NCBI GenBank assembly: GCA_002364325.1
Contig: DEXV01000004.1
Location: 1-64,000, forward strand
Reading direction: 5' to 3'
From: Gillisia sp. UBA3175
GTDB lineage: Bacteria > Bacteroidota > Bacteroidia > Flavobacteriales > Flavobacteriaceae
DNA length: 64,000 nucleotides
In this document: piece after piece, positions 28,953 through 38,850 of the stretch
Numbering within the stretch: the stretch's first letter is position 1
Layout: each line of letters opens with the position of its first letter
Translations under genes and position numbers: made by a program
Notes under the pieces: generated by a model
Seen by the model: only the letters and a program-made list of their open reading frames with translations
Told to the model about the DNA's origin: nothing
Database searches by the model: none

Positions 28953-29366
28953 TTAAGCTTCATTTTCTAACTTCCAATCCAGATAATTATGTAGATCGGT
29001 TTCAATGAAACGAAGACCAAAACTCAATACTGCTAGATCATCTATATAACCTAGTCCAGGAATAAAATCTGGAATAATATCAAGTGGATTCAGTACATAT
29101 AAAAATCCAAATGCAATAGACGCAATTGTAAACCATGGCACTTCTGTATAAATTCCTTTTCTGTAATCCTTAAGCATACCAAACATTACTTTTGCCAATT
29201 CGGTATATTTTTCTAGCATATTGGAACTGGATATTTTTTTAGAAATATCTTCTTCCTTGTCCATTACCACATCTACATCATCACCATCAATTTTGGTAAT
29301 CTCGCTATTCATGTACTCTTCTTTAATTTCTTCAGTTTTTTTGCTAAACATATTTTTCATTTTCAT
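28953..29366 (-). CDS. DUF1232 (YkvA-like) membrane protein
   Basis: Encodes 137 residues. The C-terminal half carries the DUF1232 signature, GFLYVLNPLDIIPDFIPGLG followed by YIDDLAVLSFGL, with one or two membrane helices. The N-terminal half is acidic and charged. Function is unknown. It is the last gene of a tight minus-strand run, 5 bases after the AI-2E-type permease. Confidence 0.83.
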   Translation of the reverse strand: MKMKNMFSKKTEEIKEEYMNSEITKIDGDDVDVVMDKEEDISKKISSSNMLEKYTELAKVMFGMLKDYRKGIYTEVPWFTIASIAFGFLYVLNPLDIIPDFIPGLGYIDDLAVLSFGLRFIETDLHNYLDWKLENEA

Positions 29367-29371
29367 TTGTT

Positions 29372-30412
29372 TTATAAATTATCATGGCTATTGCCATATT
29401 CCGTTTTATATATTTTTAAAATCAGTAAAAATAGCGAGATTAAAAGTGGTCCAAATATCAAACCAATGAATCCGAAAAGTGGAACACCAACCACTACCCC
29501 AAAAAGGGTAATTAACGGGTGAACACTTGAGAGTTTCTCTAAAATATAAAGCCTCACTATATTATCTGTGGATCCAACTACAACAATTCCGTAGATAAAG
29601 ATCGCAATTGCTTGCCATTCCATTCCTTGGGAGAAAAGCAGGATAGTTACAGGAATAATCCCCAAAGCCGTTCCAATAAAAGGGATCATGGCGCCTGCCG
29701 CTGTTATTACGAACCAGAAAAATGGATCTGGCACTCCAAAAATTAAATAGCCTACTAAGGCTATAATGCCTTGAATTAATGCTACTAAAGGAATTCCCAG
29801 GGCATTAGATCTAACTGAAACATCACTTTCATTTCCTATGAGTTTAATATTTTTTGAAGCTAAAGGAATGTAGGAGTCCATTATACCATTCATTTTTTCT
29901 CTGCTAATTAGCATGTAATAAAGCATGAAATACATAATACCTATAGCTATAAAAGCATTAAAAGTTCCTCCTGCAAAACTTTGAAGGTTAGTGGAAACCC
30001 AATTTGTAATGGAATCGCTATCTATATTTTTACTTATTTCATAACCAATATATTCTTCTGCTTTATTTAGTTGTTCCTTAAAGGCAACTACCACTCTCTC
30101 TGAATTAGCAACGGCCTTTCCTATTTTAGAAGTAAGCATGATAACTATAAGAACAACTGGCACTAAGATCCCAATAAAAGAGCCTATCATTAATAAAGCT
30201 GCAGCATACGATTTTTTCCAGCCGCGATCTACCAATTTCTTCATCCACTTACGCATAAGTACGTAAAGAGTAACTGCTCCTAGTACTCCAGATAAATATG
30301 GAATGATCTCTTTGAAAATTAAGAATCCGAGAAAAACAATTAGCAACAGAACGAAAACTTGTCTAACTATTGCTGGATTTAACTTTCTCATAGAATCCAC
30401 ATTATTTGGCAA
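29372..30412 (-). CDS. AI-2E/PerM-family permease
   Basis: Encodes up to 346 residues with seven or eight membrane helices. The pattern PLVALIQGIIALVGYLIFGV, GAMIPFIGTALGIIPV and HPLITLFGVVVGVPLFGFIG is typical of the AI-2E (PerM, TqsA) family. Members export varied small molecules, or Na+ in some cases; the substrate here is unknown. The first ATG overlaps the upstream VOC gene by 11 bases. A second Met, at 30391, would remove the overlap. Confidence 0.87.
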   Translation of the reverse strand: MPNNVDSMRKLNPAIVRQVFVLLLIVFLGFLIFKEIIPYLSGVLGAVTLYVLMRKWMKKLVDRGWKKSYAAALLMIGSFIGILVPVVLIVIMLTSKIGKAVANSERVVVAFKEQLNKAEEYIGYEISKNIDSDSITNWVSTNLQSFAGGTFNAFIAIGIMYFMLYYMLISREKMNGIMDSYIPLASKNIKLIGNESDVSVRSNALGIPLVALIQGIIALVGYLIFGVPDPFFWFVITAAGAMIPFIGTALGIIPVTILLFSQGMEWQAIAIFIYGIVVVGSTDNIVRLYILEKLSSVHPLITLFGVVVGVPLFGFIGLIFGPLLISLFLLILKIYKTEYGNSHDNL

Positions 30413-30827
30413 AGAGCTGGTCGATATTTTTAAATGCCTTAAATTCTAACGCATTTCCCGATGGATCTTTAAAGAACATAGTAGCTTGTTCTCCAGTTTT
30501 CCCTTCAAAACGGATATAAGGTTCTATTACAAATTTTATGTTCTTTTCTTTTAGTTGACCCGCTAAATCCTGAAAAGTATCCCATTCCAAAACAACGCCA
30601 AAATGTGGGATAGGCACGTCTTTTCCGTCTACAGGATTTCCTTTTCCTACCGGTTTAGATTGAGGTTCCTGCACGTGAATAACTAATTGATGACCAAAAA
30701 AATTGAAGTCTACCCAGTGATCGCTACTTCTTCCTTCTTCACAACCCAGGATTTCTCGATAAAATGTTCTATTATCTTCTAAAACTGTAACGGGAATTGC
30801 TAAGTGAAATGGTTGAATTTTCCCCAT
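30402..30827 (-). CDS. VOC-superfamily (glyoxalase/bleomycin-resistance fold) protein
   Basis: Encodes 141 residues with two beta-alpha-beta-beta-beta modules. PFHLAIPVTVLEDNRTFYRE has the first His metal ligand. HFGVVLEW and FFKDPSGNALEFKAF carry the others, so a metal site is likely. The substrate cannot be predicted. It lies in an operon-like run with the Rho-N protein (3-base gap). Confidence 0.85.
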   Translation of the reverse strand: MGKIQPFHLAIPVTVLEDNRTFYREILGCEEGRSSDHWVDFNFFGHQLVIHVQEPQSKPVGKGNPVDGKDVPIPHFGVVLEWDTFQDLAGQLKEKNIKFVIEPYIRFEGKTGEQATMFFKDPSGNALEFKAFKNIDQLFAK

Positions 30828-30830
30828 AAA

Positions 30831-31076
30831 TTAATTGTCTCTTAGTGCATTTATTAGTTCGGACTTATCCATTTTAGATCTTCCCGAAATTCCTATTTCT
30901 TTGGCCTGTTGATATAAGTCAGATTTTGTGCGATCCTCGTAATTTTTTGCTTTTCCGCCTTTTTCTCCCACATCCGGGGTATTCGCAATTCTTGCTGACT
31001 TTTGCTTATTATATCCCTTCTCTATTAAGGCTTCATATTGGGCCTCGTTTTTTATTCGTTTGCCTGATGTTGCCAT
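30831..31076 (-). CDS. Small Rho-N-domain protein
   Basis: Encodes 81 basic residues. The C-terminal 35 (TKSDLYQQAKEIGISGRSKM, then DKSELINALRDN) form the SAP-like Rho termination factor N-terminal domain, a nucleic-acid binding helix-extension-helix. The N-terminal half carries the conserved KNEAQYEALIEKGYNKQKSA segment common in small plant- and bacteria-type proteins of this kind. Binding to DNA or RNA is inferred. Confidence 0.8.
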   Translation of the reverse strand: MATSGKRIKNEAQYEALIEKGYNKQKSARIANTPDVGEKGGKAKNYEDRTKSDLYQQAKEIGISGRSKMDKSELINALRDN

Positions 31077-31136
31077 TTTTATTTAAAATTAGCAAGATAT
31101 ATTAAAACTTTTGGCTTTATCACCGCTAATTCTGTG

Positions 31137-31988
31137 TTAAGATTTGCTTCGGCGAGATCTTATATTGGCAGAGAATTTTGGACCCTCCTGAGGTTGTTCT
31201 TTCTTGGAATGAAATTTCTCAGCTTTTTCTTCGTCGTATTTCGTATTTCTTATCTTTGGCTCTGGGGCTTTATACGTTTTAATAGAATTGGTAACCATTT
31301 CATTAATAGTGCCTAATTCTTCATCGGTAATATCTCTCCATTCTCCAACGGGAATGTCTAGTAAAACATTCATGATCCTTATTCGCCTCAAGCTGGTAAC
31401 TTCATAATCTAATGCTTCACACATTCTTCTTATCTGCCGGTTCAAGCCTTGTGTGAGAACAATTCTAAAATCGTAATTACCTAATCGTTCTACTTCACAT
31501 TTCTTAGTTACGGTATCCAAAATAGATATTCCCATTCCCATTCTATCGATAAAAGTAGAAGAGATTGGTTTGTTTACAGTAACTACGTATTCTTTTTCAT
31601 GATTATTACTAGCACGTAATATTTTATTTACAATATCTCCATCATTAGTTAAGAAAATAAGCCCTTCACTTGCCTTATCTAATCTCCCAATAGGGAAAAT
31701 GCGTTTGGGATAATTTATAAAGTCTATAATATTGTCTTTTTCTACACCAGAATCGGTGGTGCAAACAATGCCTACAGGTTTATTAAAAGCGATATATACA
31801 GGTTTTTCATCTTGATTGGTAATGGTTTTTCCGTTTACCCTAACAACATCGCCAGGAGCGATCTTGGTTCCCATTTCAGGAACTGCTCCATTTACTGTAA
31901 CTCGCCCTTGGTCTATTAATTTATCGGCTTCTCTGCGAGAACAATAACCGGCTTCGCTTAAATATTTATTGATACGGGTAAGTTGCAT
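31137..31988 (-). CDS. rluF: 23S rRNA pseudouridine synthase, RluF/RsuA type
   Basis: Encodes 283 residues. An S4 domain (about 1-60, [20 protein letters not shown]) is followed by the RsuA/RluB/E/F catalytic domain with the active Asp in [18 protein letters not shown] and the [15 protein letters not shown] segment. RluF modifies 23S U2604 in E. coli; the site here is inferred. The C-terminal 40 residues are charged and probably disordered. Confidence 0.88.
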   Translation of the reverse strand: MQLTRINKYLSEAGYCSRREADKLIDQGRVTVNGAVPEMGTKIAPGDVVRVNGKTITNQDEKPVYIAFNKPVGIVCTTDSGVEKDNIIDFINYPKRIFPIGRLDKASEGLIFLTNDGDIVNKILRASNNHEKEYVVTVNKPISSTFIDRMGMGISILDTVTKKCEVERLGNYDFRIVLTQGLNRQIRRMCEALDYEVTSLRRIRIMNVLLDIPVGEWRDITDEELGTINEMVTNSIKTYKAPEPKIRNTKYDEEKAEKFHSKKEQPQEGPKFSANIRSRRSKS

Positions 31989-32009
31989 AGTAAAAATGGA
32001 TTAGGGTAG

Positions 32010-32017
32010 CAAAGATA
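32010..32017 (-). promoter_or_regulatory. -7 promoter box of the rluF gene
   Basis: On the minus strand TATCTTTG matches TAnnTTTG, about 20 bases before the start codon at 31988. No -33 element stands out. Confidence 0.5.
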
Positions 32018-32078
32018 AAGATTCAGCCATGATTTACTTAGCTGAAATCCTTTTTAATCTTTGATACCCTAATTTTAT

Positions 32079-32288
32079 TTACTCTGCTTTTCTGCTTTCT
32101 ACAGCAACTTCATCTGTATCTTTTCGATACTTAAGCATGGAGATTCCTGCAATAAAAAATACAAATCCTAAAATGGCTAATGCCCAAGGATCCATAAGTG
32201 GTGCTATGCTACCAAAAATTCCTAACACACCCATAATAAGTGCGATGGCGCCTCCAATTAACATGATTACAGCTAAAATCTTGATCAT
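32079..32288 (-). CDS. Small two-helix membrane protein
   Basis: Encodes 69 residues with two hydrophobic segments (ILAVIMLIGGAIALIMGVLG and PWALAILGFVFFIAGISML) and a charged C-terminal tail. No known domain is recognised. The composition is like other small stress-associated inner-membrane proteins, but no role can be claimed. Confidence 0.65.
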   Translation of the reverse strand: MIKILAVIMLIGGAIALIMGVLGIFGSIAPLMDPWALAILGFVFFIAGISMLKYRKDTDEVAVESRKAE

Positions 32289-32432
32289 AATATTTTATAT
32301 TGGTTAAGTGATAAAGGTAATTAAAGATTTTAAAATCAATTTATTATTAACATTTTCTAAAGATTTATCCTAATAATTGGTTAAATAGAATGAAAATTAT
32401 TCAAGCATATTCTTAATTTGGGCATCATTATT

Positions 32433-32981
32433 CTACCAACTTACCATAAAGTATTTGATCTTTGCATTGTCCGGTATCTGTGATGCACTAATCTTTGCAT
32501 CGGTATCAAATCTTAAACTTGCAGGAAGTTCTTTTTTGTCTATAGTAAGGTATAAATTTAACTCATCTATAAAAACAACGGCAGAATTTATGGTATTTTC
32601 GATTCTTGAAATCTTATAATTTTCTACTACATCTCCAAAAGTGCTTATATTGCTTAATCCCTTTTCTGTTTGGAATCTGGAATCCAAGATCTGTATGTAA
32701 CCTATTGTGCTTGTAGAATCAAATTGCTGAATAGGTTCTAGAATTAAAAGTGGTTTTCCTTCCTTATCAAAGATCTGTATTTCATTATTGGCGCTAAGAA
32801 ACTCATTTCCAGATCCAGTTCTAACTATGGAATCTTCGCTAAAAACCGAATCTAATTGGTTTATCCTAACTTCTTTTGTAAGCGATCCTACTCTTGTGCT
32901 ATCTATAAGAAATGGATCAGAATCCCGTCCACATGCTAATAAACTAATGCTAATAATTATTCCTAAAATTAATCTTTTCAT
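32433..32981 (-). CDS. Putative lipoprotein, function unknown
   Basis: Encodes 182 residues. The N-terminus MKRLILGIIISISLLACGRD has a lipobox (LLAC, Cys17), so it is probably acylated and anchored in a membrane facing the periplasm. The mature protein is beta-rich without a motif I recognise. It lies 16 bases after the HerA-like gene on the same strand and may be co-expressed. Confidence 0.75.
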   Translation of the reverse strand: MKRLILGIIISISLLACGRDSDPFLIDSTRVGSLTKEVRINQLDSVFSEDSIVRTGSGNEFLSANNEIQIFDKEGKPLLILEPIQQFDSTSTIGYIQILDSRFQTEKGLSNISTFGDVVENYKISRIENTINSAVVFIDELNLYLTIDKKELPASLRFDTDAKISASQIPDNAKIKYFMVSW

Positions 32982-32997
32982 ACTTTAATTGTAAAAT

Positions 32998-34527
32998 CTA
33001 TTTAAATGCTTTATTTAATATACTCATCACTCCTCGAATAAAAGTGGCACTTGTTAGCACCTTTATTACCGCGCCCTGAGTTTTACTCGAATTATTTGAG
33101 GTTCTTCCTGAACTTGTTTTAGAAACTTTCTCTCTGTCTTCTTTTGCTTTTTCTCTTGCTTCTTCCTTATCTGCAAATTCAATTTTTTTATTTAGCAATT
33201 CGTAAGCGCTCTCACGATCTATTTCCTTGTTGTATTTTGAAACTAACTTAGACGAACCTATTAATGTAGTTATTTCTGAAGGTGTAAGAACATCCATTCT
33301 GCTCATGGGTGCCCTCATCATGGTTGCTGCCAAGGGAGAAGGAATTCCTTTTTCATCCAGTGCAGAAATAAATGCCTCTCCAATACCTAACGAAGTGAGT
33401 ACTTCTTTGGTATCATAATATTCGGAAATTGGATAATTCTCCGCGGTCAATTTTATTGCTTTCCTATCGTTTGCAGTGAAAGCTCGCAATGAATGCTGAA
33501 TTTTTAAACCTAACTGACTAAGAATTTCTTTTGGGACATCTGTTGGATCTTGGGTTACAAAATAAATTCCTACCCCTTTAGAACGTATCAATTTTATGAT
33601 GCTTTCTATTTGATCTAATAAGGCATCTGAAGCTTCTTTAAAAATTAAATGCGCTTCATCTATAAACATTACTAACTCTGGAATTTCACTGTCTCCTTTT
33701 TCTGGTAAAGTAGAGTAGATCTCTGCTAGTAGACTCAACATAAAAGTGGAGAACAACTTTGGTTTGTCCTGGATATCATCCAATCTAATAATGTTCACTA
33801 TGCCTCGTCCATCCAAATTGGTTCTCATGAGATCCTCCACTTCAAAAGAAGGCTCTCCAAAAAATAGATCTGCATCTTGCTGTTCTAGAGCCACGATCTT
33901 TCTTAAAATGGAACCAGTGGAGGATTTGGATATTCTGCCGTAGTCGTTCTCAAACTCATCCTTCCCATCATCGGTTGCAAAGTGTAAAACCTTTTTAAGA
34001 TCTTTTAGATCTAAAAGCGGAAGCTGATTATCATCACAATATTTAAAAACAATGGCCAAAATTCCGGTTTGGGTATCAGAAAGATCTAATATTCTGGATA
34101 ATAATACAGGGCCAAATTCACTTACAGTAGCTTTTAATCGTACGCCGGGTTGCTCTGAAAGACTTAATAATTCTACCGGTGAAGCTTGCGGTTTAAACTC
34201 AAAATTCAATAATTCATGCCTTGCTTTAATTTTTTCATGGCCCGCAGAAGCTTGCGCAATTCCGCTTAGATCCCCCTTTATATCCATCATTAGTACTGGA
34301 ATTCCCTTTTCAGAAAGATTTTCTGCAAGTAATTGAAGGGTTTTTGTTTTTCCAGTTCCTGTTGCTCCAGCAATAAGTCCATGCCTATTCATGGTTTTTA
34401 AAGGGATTTTCACCTGTGCTTCAGGAATTGGTTTACCATCAAGCATTGCGGCACCCATATAAATATAATCTCCCTTGGGATCGTATCCTTGTTGGATATG
34501 TTCTATAAACTTGTTGGTATCTTTCAT
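32998..34527 (-). CDS. HerA-like (DUF853) ATPase
   Basis: Encodes 509 residues of the HerA/FtsK clade of P-loop ATPases. Walker A is GLIAGATGTGKTKTLQLLAE near residue 52 and Walker B is ELVMFIDEAHLIFKEA. The clade pumps DNA or remodels nucleoprotein, but DUF853 proteins themselves are poorly understood and no NurA-like nuclease is beside it. The linker before the last 25 residues is rich in Lys, Glu and Ser. Confidence 0.85.
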   Translation of the reverse strand: MKDTNKFIEHIQQGYDPKGDYIYMGAAMLDGKPIPEAQVKIPLKTMNRHGLIAGATGTGKTKTLQLLAENLSEKGIPVLMMDIKGDLSGIAQASAGHEKIKARHELLNFEFKPQASPVELLSLSEQPGVRLKATVSEFGPVLLSRILDLSDTQTGILAIVFKYCDDNQLPLLDLKDLKKVLHFATDDGKDEFENDYGRISKSSTGSILRKIVALEQQDADLFFGEPSFEVEDLMRTNLDGRGIVNIIRLDDIQDKPKLFSTFMLSLLAEIYSTLPEKGDSEIPELVMFIDEAHLIFKEASDALLDQIESIIKLIRSKGVGIYFVTQDPTDVPKEILSQLGLKIQHSLRAFTANDRKAIKLTAENYPISEYYDTKEVLTSLGIGEAFISALDEKGIPSPLAATMMRAPMSRMDVLTPSEITTLIGSSKLVSKYNKEIDRESAYELLNKKIEFADKEEAREKAKEDREKVSKTSSGRTSNNSSKTQGAVIKVLTSATFIRGVMSILNKAFK

Positions 34528-34928
34528 TTTACTAAGTTATTATAAAAATGGGAATTGCATTAAAGCATGGTTCAATTCGTATCAAAAAAGTTGACAAAGC
34601 TTAAGCTTTCGATTGTAAAATTTTTTTTAACTTTTAATTCGGTAATAAGATTTTTAGGATTTACAAGCCTTATGTTTTTTATCTTTCACGAGCATCACAC
34701 AAGTGTAGATGTAGGATTACCCTATTAGAAGTAGTTATTCGCATATTTCTGAAGATGCTAAATTGGGTTGTTCAAATGCGTCAGATCCTAATCTAGTTTA
34801 AATTCCTCAAAGAATATCTTATAAATTTTAGGATAATCTTGTTGGAAAAACCCAAATTACTAAAATATCTGACTTTCTAAATCTGCATTTTCAAAAAAAC
34901 TATATTTGTTTTTAATCAATACATCTTT
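34528..34928. other. 401-base intergenic region
   Basis: This is the longest gene-free stretch of the window, between two divergent genes. It is AT-rich with no ORF over about 30 codons in either direction. The only element I can support is the -7 box at 34901-34908. I see no tRNA, clear terminator or long repeat. A small RNA or a decayed gene fragment cannot be excluded. Confidence 0.6.
34901..34908 (+). promoter_or_regulatory. -7 promoter box of the antiporter gene
   Basis: TATATTTG matches the TAnnTTTG consensus, 20 bases before the ATG at 34929. A -33 TTG is not evident. Confidence 0.55.
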
Positions 34929-36176
34929 ATGGATTATTTTTTAATTATTACCATTCTAATCACACTTTCAGCGGTTTTCGGGTACATAAATGTGCGTTTT
35001 TTGAAATTGCCAAATACTATAGGCTTAATGCTTATCACAATAGTTTTTAGCCTAGGAGTAGTTGCAATTGGTGTTTATGACGATACTTTGCTAAATATTG
35101 AAAAAACTATAATTGCCAATATAGATTTTGAAGAGGTGTTACTTGAAGTGATGCTGAGCTTTTTGCTTTTTGCAGGAGCCTTGCATACCAATTTTGAACA
35201 GCTTAAAATACAGCGTTGGCCAGTGCTGGTGTTTGCTACCTTGGGTGTAGTTATTTCTACTTTTTTGGTGGGTACGTTGATGTATTATATACTACAGCTA
35301 ATAGGTCTTCAGGTAGAATTTATTTACTGCCTGCTGTTTGGCTCACTTATTTCACCTACAGATCCTATTGCGGTATTGGGAATTCTAAAAAATGCTGGAG
35401 CCGCAAAGAACCTGGAAGCAAAAATTGTTGGAGAATCTCTTTTTAATGATGGAGTAGGAGTAGTAATTTTTCTTACCATTTTTCAAGTTGCCAGTTCAGT
35501 TGAAAAAATAGTTGAACCTTTGATGATTCTGGAGCTTTTTGGCGTAGAAGTTATTGGAGGGATAATACTGGGTCTTATTTTGGGATATGTAACGTATCTA
35601 CTTATGAAATCTATAGATGATTATGATATTGAGGTTATTATCACCTTAGCCGCAGTAATGCTTGGAACGGTGATCGCCCATCGTTTGCATCTTTCGGCAC
35701 CTCTGGCTATGGTTACTGCTGGATTAATGGTAGGAAATGATACAATTAGAGCAACTACGATGTCTGAGATCACAGAAACTTATGTTGATAAATTCTGGGA
35801 ACTGGTGGACATTCTCCTTAACACAATTTTATTTGTTTTAATTGGAATGGAAATGCTTGTGCTGAGCTTTAAAATGGAATATGTCGTAGCTGGGCTTATA
35901 GCCATACCTTTAGTATTGCTGTCCAGATATATCTCGTTAATGATTCCTATTAATTTTTTTAAAAGGAAACTTGATTTTGCTCCTAAAACTAATCTAATTA
36001 TGACTTGGGGAGGTTTAAGAGGGGGAATTTCGATTGCCCTTGCACTAAGCCTTACTGCAGAAATGCACAGGGAACTATTTCTTGTAATAACTTATTTAAT
36101 TGTAATTTTTTCCATCCTAGTACAAGGCTTGACCGTGGGTAAATTGGTAAAAAAATTCTCGGTTTCTAAAACTTGA
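34929..36176 (+). CDS. Na+/H+ antiporter, CPA1 (NhaP) type
   Basis: Encodes 415 residues with about 12 membrane helices. The core motifs are [16 protein letters not shown] and [15 protein letters not shown], where the Asn-Asp pair forms the ion site. [20 protein letters not shown] in the C-terminal part is the other family signature. It exchanges internal Na+ (or K+) for protons, fitting a marine or salt-adapted cell. It converges on the S66 peptidase gene. Confidence 0.9.
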   Translation: MDYFLIITILITLSAVFGYINVRFLKLPNTIGLMLITIVFSLGVVAIGVYDDTLLNIEKTIIANIDFEEVLLEVMLSFLLFAGALHTNFEQLKIQRWPVLVFATLGVVISTFLVGTLMYYILQLIGLQVEFIYCLLFGSLISPTDPIAVLGILKNAGAAKNLEAKIVGESLFNDGVGVVIFLTIFQVASSVEKIVEPLMILELFGVEVIGGIILGLILGYVTYLLMKSIDDYDIEVIITLAAVMLGTVIAHRLHLSAPLAMVTAGLMVGNDTIRATTMSEITETYVDKFWELVDILLNTILFVLIGMEMLVLSFKMEYVVAGLIAIPLVLLSRYISLMIPINFFKRKLDFAPKTNLIMTWGGLRGGISIALALSLTAEMHRELFLVITYLIVIFSILVQGLTVGKLVKKFSVSKT

Positions 36177-36203
36177 TTTTCTTAAGCAGTAACTATGTAT
36201 AAA

Positions 36204-37265
36204 TTATGTTACTGCAGGGGAGAGCATTGTAATAGTTCCTTTTTCAGCATTCATTTCTACCTTTAATCCATTAGGAAGGGTAGAATTATCATCTATATGG
36301 CCAAACATAGCGCCGGTAAAAGCAGGAATCGATAAAGGTTTAATGTAATGATCTATAACTTCTTCTAGAGTTAATGATCCATAGCCACTTCCACCAGGCT
36401 CACAATCTGTGCATTTCCCAAAGACAAAGCCGGAGATTTTATCAAGAATCCCAGCTAATTTTAACTGAGACATCATTCTATCTATAGCGTAAATCTCTTC
36501 TCCAATTTCTTCGATATATAGAATTTTATTTTCCCAATTTGGAAGATATTCTGAACCTACTATTCCGGTAAGAACCGATAGGTTACCTCCAATTAGTTCG
36601 CCTTGAGTGGTGCCTGCAGTGATGGTTCTAATTCTATTGTTCACTTGAGTTAGATTATCACCAATAGTAGTTGGATTTTCAAAAGTGATCGCTTTTTCAT
36701 TGAAAAGGATATCCTTGAAAATGCCATAACTAAAGCTGTTCCATTTAGAGGTAGCCATAGGCCCATGAAAAGTCACCAATCCTGTTTTTGCATAAATGGC
36801 AAGGTGTAAAGCAGTAATATCGCTATATCCAATAAAGATCTTAGGATTCTTAGCGATTGCCTGATAGTCTATTTTATCTAAAATTCTTGCCGCACCAGAA
36901 CCACCTCGAAGAGCCATAATAGCATTTACTTCAGGATCCTTAAACATGGCGTTGAGGTCTTCTGCTCGCTCCTCATCTGTTCCAGCCAAATGGCCATAAT
37001 GCGTTTTTACATATTTCCCTAGCTTTACCTTAAGTCCCATTGCTTGCAAAGATTCTACAGCAATTTCATAAGGTTCAGATTCAAATTTGTTAGATGCAGG
37101 GCTTATAATTCCTATAGTATCACCCTCAGAAAGATGTTTTGGCACCAATTCTTTAAAACTAGGGGTTTTAACTTCAGAAGCAAAAGCAAAAGGAGCAATA
37201 AAAGATGATAATCCAACAGCCAAGCTTCCAGTTCCTATATTCCTTAAAAAATTTCTTCTTTCCAT
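36204..37265 (-). CDS. Exported LD-carboxypeptidase (MEROPS S66)
   Basis: Encodes 353 residues. The S66 nucleophile is Ser148 in IFIGYSDITALHL; the Glu and His of the triad are likely in YIEEIGEEIY and MFGHIDDNS. S66 enzymes trim the terminal D-Ala from murein tetrapeptides and are usually cytoplasmic. Here the N-terminus MERRNFLRNIGTGSLAVGLS has a twin-arginine-like motif and hydrophobic core, so export is likely. It follows the DacB-like gene on the same strand (67-base gap). Confidence 0.88.
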   Translation of the reverse strand: MERRNFLRNIGTGSLAVGLSSFIAPFAFASEVKTPSFKELVPKHLSEGDTIGIISPASNKFESEPYEIAVESLQAMGLKVKLGKYVKTHYGHLAGTDEERAEDLNAMFKDPEVNAIMALRGGSGAARILDKIDYQAIAKNPKIFIGYSDITALHLAIYAKTGLVTFHGPMATSKWNSFSYGIFKDILFNEKAITFENPTTIGDNLTQVNNRIRTITAGTTQGELIGGNLSVLTGIVGSEYLPNWENKILYIEEIGEEIYAIDRMMSQLKLAGILDKISGFVFGKCTDCEPGGSGYGSLTLEEVIDHYIKPLSIPAFTGAMFGHIDDNSTLPNGLKVEMNAEKGTITMLSPAVT

Positions 37266-37332
37266 TTACTATGGGTTATATGTGATAGAATCACCTAAAA
37301 TAAATAAATATTAATTGAGTTGCGTAAATCCT

Positions 37333-38688
37333 TTAATAACTGTTATAAAATTCAAGTAGAATTTTCTCCATGCTTTTTTTAATTTCAGAAGAGGGGATCA
37401 CATAATTATTATTCATAAAGCTAAAAATTAAAACTTTGCCAGATCTGGTTTTTAGAAAGCCACTTAAATTGTGATTGTTCCTCAGAGATCCCGTTTTTGC
37501 AAAAACATAAGTTTCTTCATTAATATACCAATTTTTTAAATTACCAGTTTTTCCACCCGAAGGCAGTAGAGCGAATACTTTTTCCTGCGGAATTTCTTTG
37601 GAGATCTTCTCCAATATTGTGATCAAGGTTCTTGGGGTAATTAAATTATATCTCGAGAGACCAGAGCCATCCACCCAGTTAATTTTATCTGGAAGGTCTT
37701 TGAAATAGGTTTTCTGAATATGATCTATAGCAATATTTGAATTTAAGGTGTCCGATATCTTTTCTGAAATTAGTAAAAGCAGTTGTTCCGCAATAAAATT
37801 ATCACTTTCATGAAGCATTCGCTTGTAAAGACTATCTGCCGCTACACTATAAATAACATCACTATTCTTAACAGAATATTTTTTTGAGTAAGGAATAACT
37901 TTAACTGGTCTTTTAAGGGTATCACTTAATAGTAGAGCGGTTAAAGCCGAAGATGTTTTGAACGGTATTGCCAGCTTTTTTGTTTCTGAATTATCTTGTA
38001 ATCTAAATTTAAAAGTATTGGATTCTAATTCTCGTTTTATGGATGGTATTAAGGAATTATCCATTTTTAAATTTGGCTGAAAATAAGTAGGAATAATGGA
38101 TGGAATTGAATCTTCACTATAAGTGAACTCAACCAGATTTCCATATATAGGATAGGTAGAACGCTCTGTAGCGTAAGAATCATTATAATCGTCCCAAGCC
38201 CATCCAGGACCAAATATTTCAGGCGTAGTTATATTATCGGCAAGATAAAGTTCTCGAGAGTTATTTTTAAGAAAATCGAACACTTTAGAATTGCCGATTT
38301 CTGAATATAAGAAACTAGGATCTCCTGTCCCCCAAAAGATAAGCGAATCCTTTGTGGTAAAATATCTAATTCCAGGTATGGAATCTTTTAATTCTTTTAG
38401 CGCGGCATAAAAAGTAAGTAGCTTCACATTAGAAGCTGGAGTGAAATACTTCTCTTCGTTATACTGGTAAATATATTTTTTCGTATCGAGATCATACACC
38501 ACTAATCCCATAAAACTTTGCTGGAATGTTTCTGACCCGAGTTCCTTATCAATTTTTTTAAGTGATTGCTTTTGGGAAGCGCATGATGATATAAAGAAAG
38601 ATATCAAAAGGAAAATCCCTGCAAAAGTGTGTGCCTTTAGAGCTATAGTTTTCAAAATCAACAGAATTTTATGGGGGAATACATTCAT
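37333..38688 (-). CDS. dacB: D-alanyl-D-alanine carboxypeptidase, PBP4/S13 type, lipoprotein
   Basis: Encodes 451 residues. SxxK is at Ser86-Lys89 (PASNVKLL), SxN at SDNFIAEQ and KTG at FAKTGSLRNNHN, the three penicillin-binding motifs. The N-terminus ends in a lipobox-like FISSC (Cys36), implying membrane anchoring in the periplasm. It trims or cuts cross-links in peptidoglycan. The signal has an unusually long N-region of about 20 residues, so a later start is possible. Confidence 0.88.
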   Translation of the reverse strand: MNVFPHKILLILKTIALKAHTFAGIFLLISFFISSCASQKQSLKKIDKELGSETFQQSFMGLVVYDLDTKKYIYQYNEEKYFTPASNVKLLTFYAALKELKDSIPGIRYFTTKDSLIFWGTGDPSFLYSEIGNSKVFDFLKNNSRELYLADNITTPEIFGPGWAWDDYNDSYATERSTYPIYGNLVEFTYSEDSIPSIIPTYFQPNLKMDNSLIPSIKRELESNTFKFRLQDNSETKKLAIPFKTSSALTALLLSDTLKRPVKVIPYSKKYSVKNSDVIYSVAADSLYKRMLHESDNFIAEQLLLLISEKISDTLNSNIAIDHIQKTYFKDLPDKINWVDGSGLSRYNLITPRTLITILEKISKEIPQEKVFALLPSGGKTGNLKNWYINEETYVFAKTGSLRNNHNLSGFLKTRSGKVLIFSFMNNNYVIPSSEIKKSMEKILLEFYNSY

Positions 38689-38838
38689 TAATGACTTTAA
38701 TTTTATCCGATTAAAAAATTAATTATAGACCATTGCCTGCAAACAATAGCGTTTTAAGATCTAAAAATACAAATTAGATTGAAGGAGTGGTCAAAAATTC
38801 CGAGAGGGATTTGCATCGTCTAGGTCTTAAAGAATACT

Positions 38839-38846
38839 TATCTTTG
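38839..38846 (+). promoter_or_regulatory. -7 promoter box abutting the queE start
   Basis: TATCTTTG is a perfect -7 match and ends 4 bases before the ATG at 38851. TTTG at 38810-38813 may be the -33 element (25-base spacing, a little long). Transcription would begin at or within a few bases of the ATG, so the mRNA may be leaderless. Confidence 0.55.
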
Positions 38847-38850
38847 CGCC

